From Candidatus Blautia intestinipullorum (GTDB lineage: Bacteria > Bacillota > Clostridia > Lachnospirales > Lachnospiraceae), in contig DWVA01000098.1 in NCBI GenBank assembly GCA_019120475.1, forward strand, positions 1 to 11,733: a DNA stretch of 11,733 nucleotides. Reading direction: 5' to 3'. Numbering within the stretch: the stretch's first letter is position 1; every line of letters begins with the position of its first letter. The notes under the pieces were generated by a model that searched no databases, was not told the origin of the DNA, and worked only from the letters and a program-made list of their open reading frames with translations. Positions 7,474 to 11,733 of this stretch are shown in pieces. The position numbers and the translations under genes are program-made.

Positions 7474-8322
7474 ATGAAAGTATTAGTAACCGGTGTAAAA
7501 GGGCAGCTTGGACATGACGTGATGAACGAGCTTGCGAAACGTGGATATGAGGGCGTGGGCGTGGATGTTGACGAGATGGATATCACAGACGCGGCCGCAG
7601 TCAGGAAGGTGATCGGCGGCGTACGCCCGGATAAGGTAGTGCACTGCGCCGCATGGACGGCAGTGGACGCTGCGGAAGACCAGACGGAAACCTGCCGGAA
7701 GGTAAATGTGGACGGTACGGAGAATATTGCCAAAATGTGCGGTGAGCTTGACATTCCGATGATCTATCTGAGTACGGATTATGTGTTTGACGGAGAGGGA
7801 ATGCGGCCCTGGGAACCGGACGATCCGGTAGTGCAGCCTTTAAATGTTTACGGGCAGACAAAATATGAAGGCGAGCTGGCGGTACAGAAATATACAGATA
7901 AATATTATATTGTCCGTATCGCCTGGGTATTCGGCGTAAACGGAAAAAATTTCATTAAGACCATGCTGAATCTGGGAAAAACCCACGATACACTGACGGT
8001 AGTAGACGACCAGATCGGCACGCCGACCTATACTTACGATCTGGCAAGACTTCTTGTGGATATGCTGGAAAAAGAAGAGTACGGCATCTATCACGCTACA
8101 AATGAGGGAGGCTATATTTCCTGGTATGATTTTGCTGTGGAGATCTTCCACCAGGCCGGCATGAAAGTAAACGTAAAACCGGTAAGTTCCGCAGAATATC
8201 CGGCAAAGGCAAAACGTCCTTTCAACAGCCGCATGGAAAAGAAGAAGCTGACAGAGCACGGATTTACCAGGCTTCCGGACTGGAAGGACGCCCTTGCCCG
8301 TTATCTGAAAGAGATCATGTAA
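7474..8322 (+). CDS. rfbD: dTDP-4-dehydrorhamnose reductase
   Basis: 282 residues, the usual length of RfbD/RmlD. It reduces dTDP-4-dehydro-L-rhamnose with NAD(P)H to dTDP-L-rhamnose, the last step in making the activated rhamnose donor, in the cytoplasm. Visible features are an N-terminal Rossmann motif MKVLVTGVKGQLG (1-13), DITD (36-39), STDYVFDG (100-107), the extended SDR active-site pair Y126 and K130 in YGQTK, and the family signature segments RIAWVFG (148-154) and RPFNSRM (248-254). It is the last gene before a strong terminator and lies 12 bases after the GT2 gene, so it belongs to the same operon. rfbA, rfbB and rfbC are not in the window and must lie elsewhere. Its presence is the main argument that the glycan contains rhamnose. 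Confidence 0.95.
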   Translation: MKVLVTGVKGQLGHDVMNELAKRGYEGVGVDVDEMDITDAAAVRKVIGGVRPDKVVHCAAWTAVDAAEDQTETCRKVNVDGTENIAKMCGELDIPMIYLSTDYVFDGEGMRPWEPDDPVVQPLNVYGQTKYEGELAVQKYTDKYYIVRIAWVFGVNGKNFIKTMLNLGKTHDTLTVVDDQIGTPTYTYDLARLLVDMLEKEEYGIYHATNEGGYISWYDFAVEIFHQAGMKVNVKPVSSAEYPAKAKRPFNSRMEKKKLTEHGFTRLPDWKDALARYLKEIM

Positions 8323-8341
8323 CGGTCAGGAGAAAGGGCAG

Positions 8342-8392
8342 ACGGCAAAGAACAAAGGCGCGAAAAGCGTCCTCTGTTCTTTGCCGTATTTT
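8342..8392 (+). terminator. Intrinsic terminator of the polysaccharide operon
   Basis: A perfect 13-base-pair stem, 8342-8354 (ACGGCAAAGAACA) with 8375-8387 (TGTTCTTTGCCGT), encloses an inner stem AGGCGC/GCGTCCT with one bulged base and a GAAAA loop. ATTTTCTATTT follows, a somewhat interrupted T tract. There is no T tract on the other side, so it should act on the plus strand only. The remaining bases of the 8323-8439 gap show no clear promoter. Confidence 0.85.
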
Positions 8393-8439
8393 CTATTTCC
8401 TTTGCGGGAAGATCAGAACAGAAAAAGTGAGATGAAAAA

Positions 8440-11037
8440 ATGGGAAAAAAGACGGCGCCCGGAAGGGGATTGGTTAGTAAATATTTGAGAAAAACAGAAG
8501 CTGGAAATTATGTCATACTTCTGGGACTTTTGCTTATAAGCTGTGTGATCATGTTTCACGATTATCTTTTCGGAAACCAGATCATGATCTTTAACGATAT
8601 TGGAAGCGATACCTGGCAGCAGTATATTATGAACTATACCAGTATCGTAAATCATCTGAGAGACGGCAGTTTTTCGCTGTGGGATTTTACAAACGGATTA
8701 GGGGTGAATATGTTCAACTTTAATCTGTTCGATCCGTTTCTGGTGCTTTTGTACGGGATCGGCTTCCTGCTGGGACCGGCTCATATGCTGATCTATATCA
8801 ATGTGATCCAGGTGCTGAAGATCCTTGCCGCAGGTCTTGCCTTTTACTGGTTTTTATCCCAGTTTTCCTTCAGCAGCCAGGCGAAGCTTATCGCTTCCTA
8901 CGCGTACGGTCTCAACGGCTTTCTGCTGGTGTGGGGTCAGCATTACCAGTTCGGAACGGCAGTGATCTATCTGCCTCTACTGCTTTTGTTCTGTGAAAAG
9001 TTCCTTCAAAGGAAAAGAGGAAGGAAATTTTTCCCGGTAATGGTATTTCTCTGCGGGATCTACAGCGTATATTTTACTTATATGTGTCTGGCAGCCACAG
9101 GATTGTATCTTTTGTTCCGGGTGATGATGCCGGAGCAATGGAGTTTAAAAGAACGGCTGAAAATGTTTTTTTCCGGCTGCGGCTGGATGCTGCTTGGGGC
9201 AGGAATGAGCCTGGCGGTTTTTCTTCCAATGGCAGAGGTCCTTCTGAACGTATCTTCCCGGCTGGAAAGCCAGGGTACGGGAATCCTGGAATGGCTGAGA
9301 AACTGTTTTACGCCTTATTCTCAAAAGTTTTACCTTTCTCTCCTGAAAAGAATGTTTTCCACCAGCCTTCAAAACGGCTTCGGTCTGGCGAAAGGCCCCC
9401 AGGATTATGTGATGAATTATTATGAGGATCCGCTGCTGTTCTGCTCTGCGCTGGCTGTGTTTTTGAACGTGCAGTTTCTTGCGGTGCTTCAAAAAGCGGA
9501 GATGTCAAAGCGGAAAAAACGGGTGTTGTACGGCGCGTCCTTGTTTGTCATTCTTGCGGCGGCGTTTCCTGTAGGGGGTACGGTGTTTAATTATTTTACA
9601 AAGCCTACACAGAGATACACCTTTGTGCTCATGCCTCTGATCCTGCTTTTAATGGCGTGGATGTGGGATTATATGAGAAAAGGAGGCAGGCCGAACCTGA
9701 TCATTATTCTTGCGGTAAGCGCTCTGATGGGGTGGGCTTACTGGGAAGGATGGCAGCAGGCGGGATTTGAAGAGTATAAGAGAAATATTCTGATCCTTAC
9801 GGCGGCAGGCGTCCTGGCTGCCGTCTGTCTGGTACTTCTTTCGTTTATAAAAACAGAAAAACGGCGCAAAGCTGTTATGGGGATTCTTGGTCTGGCTCTG
9901 GCGGTGAATATGATCTCCGAGGGAGGGACAAACTATCAGGCGAGAGTGACGATGAAAAAAGCAGATACCCCGGTGGAGACTATGGCGGCGGAGATGGAGA
10001 AGTATGAGACAGACAGAAGATCCGGCGATCTGCAGGTCAGGTACCGGGCGGAAATGGAAAAACCCCAGGATTTTTTCAGAGAAATGTACCGTACGGACCT
10101 TCAGGATGCTCTGGATCATCTGGAAGAGATGGACAGGGAGTTTTACCGTGTGGAGAAGGACTATATTTCAGGAACGGTAGCGATGGATTCCTCTGCTCAG
10201 GGATACCGGGGAATCTCCACCTACAATTCTGTGATGAACGGATATGTGAAAGACTTTGTGGAAACCTGCTGTCCGGAGCTGTTCTATGCTGACAGGAACC
10301 ATTATACTTTCTGGAATAATGTAGAGGATAATCACCTGGCGGCGTTTCTGGGAATCCGCTATATCCTGTCCGGCGACGGAAATCCGGATGGAAGGTCATG
10401 GAAACTTCTGGATAAAGTAGGAAGCCTCTACATCCATGAAAATGTGCTGGAGGCAGATACCGCCCATTTTTATACATCCGCGATCTCCGAGGACAGTCTG
10501 AGAGAACTGTGCAGTGAGGAGACGAGGGATAAGCTTCTGGAAGGCGCCATTGCCCTGGAAGATGGAGAATACGTGGAGTCCATGGAGGAATTTGAGGCGC
10601 TGGTCTCCGGCGGAGAGACGGAGAAGGAAAACATACAGAACGGAGAATCTGCGGACAGCACAGAGGAAGCTGCCGGATCGGAAAGAAAGACCGGATCGTC
10701 GGAAGAAGAATCTTATGTTATACTGGATGCTCCGGAGAAAGATTCCCGCATCACTGGATCTATTCATGCGGAGACAGGGGGCTACGCCCTGTTTATGATC
10801 CCTTATGAGGACGGATGGGAGCTTACCATAGACGGTGAAGAGACAGAACTTTTAAGAGGGGACATCGGCTTTCTGGCCTGCCAGGTGCCGGAAGGAGACC
10901 ATACCCTGGAACTTACCTTCCACGCCCCGGGCCTTATGGAAGGGGCGGCAGGCAGCGCAGCGTGCTGGGCGGCGTTTGCGATCTTATGCGCTGCTCCCGG
11001 GATAAAAAAGAAGAGGAAGAGTATGAGAAGGATTTAA
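8440..11037 (+). CDS. YfhO-family multi-pass membrane protein, probable GT-C glycosyltransferase
   Basis: 865 residues. After a short basic N-terminus come about 13 hydrophobic segments (roughly 24-40, 98-112, 116-138, 150-166, 170-188, 198-226, 245-266, 332-350, 361-380, 391-410, 418-434, 449-470 and 478-492). A long hydrophilic, probably extracellular region (about 495-833) follows, then a last span (about 836-853) and a basic tail. The first outside loop has the acidic motif FNDIGSDTWQQY (51-62), then WDFTNGLGVN (81-90), as in YfhO proteins. The C-terminal beta-rich segment IPYEDGWELTIDGE (787-800) is also typical of the family. Known relatives act with an undecaprenyl-phosphate sugar synthase in glycosylating lipoteichoic acid, and GT-C enzymes use lipid-linked sugars. 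The substrate here is unknown. The insert at about 724-758 is acidic and low in complexity. The gene lies after the operon terminator, with a weak ribosome binding site (GTGAG, 8427-8431). Confidence 0.88.
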   Translation: MGKKTAPGRGLVSKYLRKTEAGNYVILLGLLLISCVIMFHDYLFGNQIMIFNDIGSDTWQQYIMNYTSIVNHLRDGSFSLWDFTNGLGVNMFNFNLFDPFLVLLYGIGFLLGPAHMLIYINVIQVLKILAAGLAFYWFLSQFSFSSQAKLIASYAYGLNGFLLVWGQHYQFGTAVIYLPLLLLFCEKFLQRKRGRKFFPVMVFLCGIYSVYFTYMCLAATGLYLLFRVMMPEQWSLKERLKMFFSGCGWMLLGAGMSLAVFLPMAEVLLNVSSRLESQGTGILEWLRNCFTPYSQKFYLSLLKRMFSTSLQNGFGLAKGPQDYVMNYYEDPLLFCSALAVFLNVQFLAVLQKAEMSKRKKRVLYGASLFVILAAAFPVGGTVFNYFTKPTQRYTFVLMPLILLLMAWMWDYMRKGGRPNLIIILAVSALMGWAYWEGWQQAGFEEYKRNILILTAAGVLAAVCLVLLSFIKTEKRRKAVMGILGLALAVNMISEGGTNYQARVTMKKADTPVETMAAEMEKYETDRRSGDLQVRYRAEMEKPQDFFREMYRTDLQDALDHLEEMDREFYRVEKDYISGTVAMDSSAQGYRGISTYNSVMNGYVKDFVETCCPELFYADRNHYTFWNNVEDNHLAAFLGIRYILSGDGNPDGRSWKLLDKVGSLYIHENVLEADTAHFYTSAISEDSLRELCSEETRDKLLEGAIALEDGEYVESMEEFEALVSGGETEKENIQNGESADSTEEAAGSERKTGSSEEESYVILDAPEKDSRITGSIHAETGGYALFMIPYEDGWELTIDGEETELLRGDIGFLACQVPEGDHTLELTFHAPGLMEGAAGSAACWAAFAILCAAPGIKKKRKSMRRI

Positions 11038-11068
11038 CCTCCCGAAAATAAGAGCCGGAAACTGAAAA

Positions 11069-11111
11069 AAGAGCCTTATCGAATTACCGTCCGGTGTTCG
11101 ATGAGGCTCTT
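11069..11111. terminator. Bidirectional intrinsic terminator between convergent genes
   Basis: A 15-base-pair stem pairs 11069-11083 (AAGAGCCTTATCGAA) with 11097-11111 (TTCGATGAGGCTCTT), with one G-U pair. The loop holds a further ACCG/CGGT pairing. On the plus strand CTTTATCT follows. On the minus strand the stem is followed by a run of T (the A run at 11065-11070 read in reverse). It therefore can end both the yfhO-family transcript and the convergent solute-binding-protein transcript. Confidence 0.85.
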
Positions 11112-11128
11112 CTTTATCTGAAAAATAT

Positions 11129-11733
11129 TTAGTTTCTAAAATCATGGTCAAGCATCCGCTGGGCCCTTTCCAGTGCTTCATTGGTAGTTAAAAGACCGGA
11201 CATAACATTTTTTACCGCGGTTCCAATAATATTCAGGAAACGCTTTTCGTCAAAGGGGCTGAGATTCGAGTCGGGCAGTCTCTTGGTACGGGAAAGAGGG
11301 AAACAGTCCTTGGAAAACTCCAGCCAGGGAAATGTATTGATGATATCGTATTTGTTATAGGTCTTGATACAGGGAGAAACACTTCCAAGTGCTGCCATGG
11401 CCGAAGCGACAGGTTCCCGGGTAAGCCATTTAATAAAAGCGAGAGCGTTCTGGGGATGCCGGCTGTATCGGGAAACTGCAAGAGATCCGCCTCCATAAAT
11501 TGGATTTCTCCCGGGAATCATACCAAACCCAACATTTCCTACGATTTTTGAACCGTACCCTAGAATTTCAGATGCATAATTGCTGAAATTAATCATCATA
11601 GCCACATTGCCGTTTGCAAATTCTTTTGCTGTATTTGTCCACCATTTTGAGGGTTTGCCGGGGGCATATCGCTGCGCTTCCACAAGCTCTTCCAGCGCTT
11701 TTTTTCCAAGATTGTTATTGATAACAATTCTTC
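11129..11733 (-). CDS. Family 1 extracellular solute-binding protein, C-terminal part (5' partial)
   Basis: About 201 residues are visible, ending at a TAA (complement of 11129-11131). The frame stays open to the window edge, so the GTG at 11681-11683 is not a real start; the N-terminus, including any lipoprotein signal, lies outside. The sequence matches the C-terminal lobe of sugar-type ABC solute-binding proteins: KEFANGNVAMMINFSNYAS, then GFGMIPGRNPIYGGGSLAVS, then PQNALAFIKWLT, ending with a helical EALERAQRMLDHDF. Such proteins capture oligosaccharides or monosaccharides outside the cell for an ABC importer. The gene is convergent to the glycan cluster and probably unrelated to it. In some Lachnospiraceae similar domains are fused to an N-terminal regulatory domain, which cannot be excluded here because the front half is missing. 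The ligand cannot be assigned. Confidence 0.82.
   Translation of the reverse strand, partial: RIVINNNLGKKALEELVEAQRYAPGKPSKWWTNTAKEFANGNVAMMINFSNYASEILGYGSKIVGNVGFGMIPGRNPIYGGGSLAVSRYSRHPQNALAFIKWLTREPVASAMAALGSVSPCIKTYNKYDIINTFPWLEFSKDCFPLSRTKRLPDSNLSPFDEKRFLNIIGTAVKNVMSGLLTTNEALERAQRMLDHDFRN

Noticed and set aside
8323..8439. Riboswitch or small RNA in the gap after rfbD
   Set aside because: The hairpin followed by a T-rich run is fully explained as an intrinsic terminator; no further conserved RNA structure was seen.
11233..11496. Second minus-strand frame inside the solute-binding protein
   Set aside because: It overlaps the supported solute-binding frame in another phase and has no recognisable domain.

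Overview
The window looks like a chromosomal cell-surface polysaccharide locus from a Gram-positive anaerobe of the Clostridia, most probably Lachnospiraceae. This assignment is inference. It rests on close gene packing, purine-rich ribosome binding sites, roughly balanced base composition, large double-domain GT2 enzymes with extra beta-rich N-terminal modules, a YfhO-family membrane protein, and a neighbouring sugar-type ABC solute-binding protein. No rRNA, tRNA, CRISPR array, insertion sequence or phage gene was seen.

Layout. Positions 1-8322 form one plus-strand transcription unit: (1) the 3' end of a Wzt-like ABC exporter ATPase, of which only the C-terminal glycan-recognition domain is present; (2) a 727-residue protein joining a class I methyltransferase, a kinase-like (APH fold) domain, a beta-rich domain and a short coiled coil; (3) and (4) two tandem paralogous glycosyltransferases, both 814 residues when the second is read from its better start, each with beta-rich modules followed by two GT-A domains; (5) rfbD/rmlD, the last enzyme of dTDP-L-rhamnose synthesis. 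These genes overlap by 4 bases or lie about 10 bases apart. A strong hairpin terminator follows rfbD. A separate plus-strand gene for a multi-pass YfhO-family protein fills 8440-11037. A hairpin that can act in both directions then separates it from a convergent minus-strand gene, of which only the C-terminal part (a family 1 extracellular solute-binding protein) lies in the window.

How the genes may work together. The four GT-A domains would build a glycan, probably rhamnose-containing, on a lipid carrier at the inner face of the membrane. The ABC transporter would export it. The most interesting point is that gene 2 has the domain order of WbdD, the methyltransferase-kinase chain terminator of E. 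coli O8/O9a O-antigen (methyltransferase, kinase, coiled coil), and sits directly beside a Wzt carrying the kind of C-terminal domain that reads the terminal cap in that system. I propose that this is a Gram-positive, WbdD-like cap, length-control and export module. YfhO could add a further sugar to a surface polymer outside the membrane, but the terminator separates it from the operon.

All functions come from reading motifs by eye. No database search or structure prediction was run.
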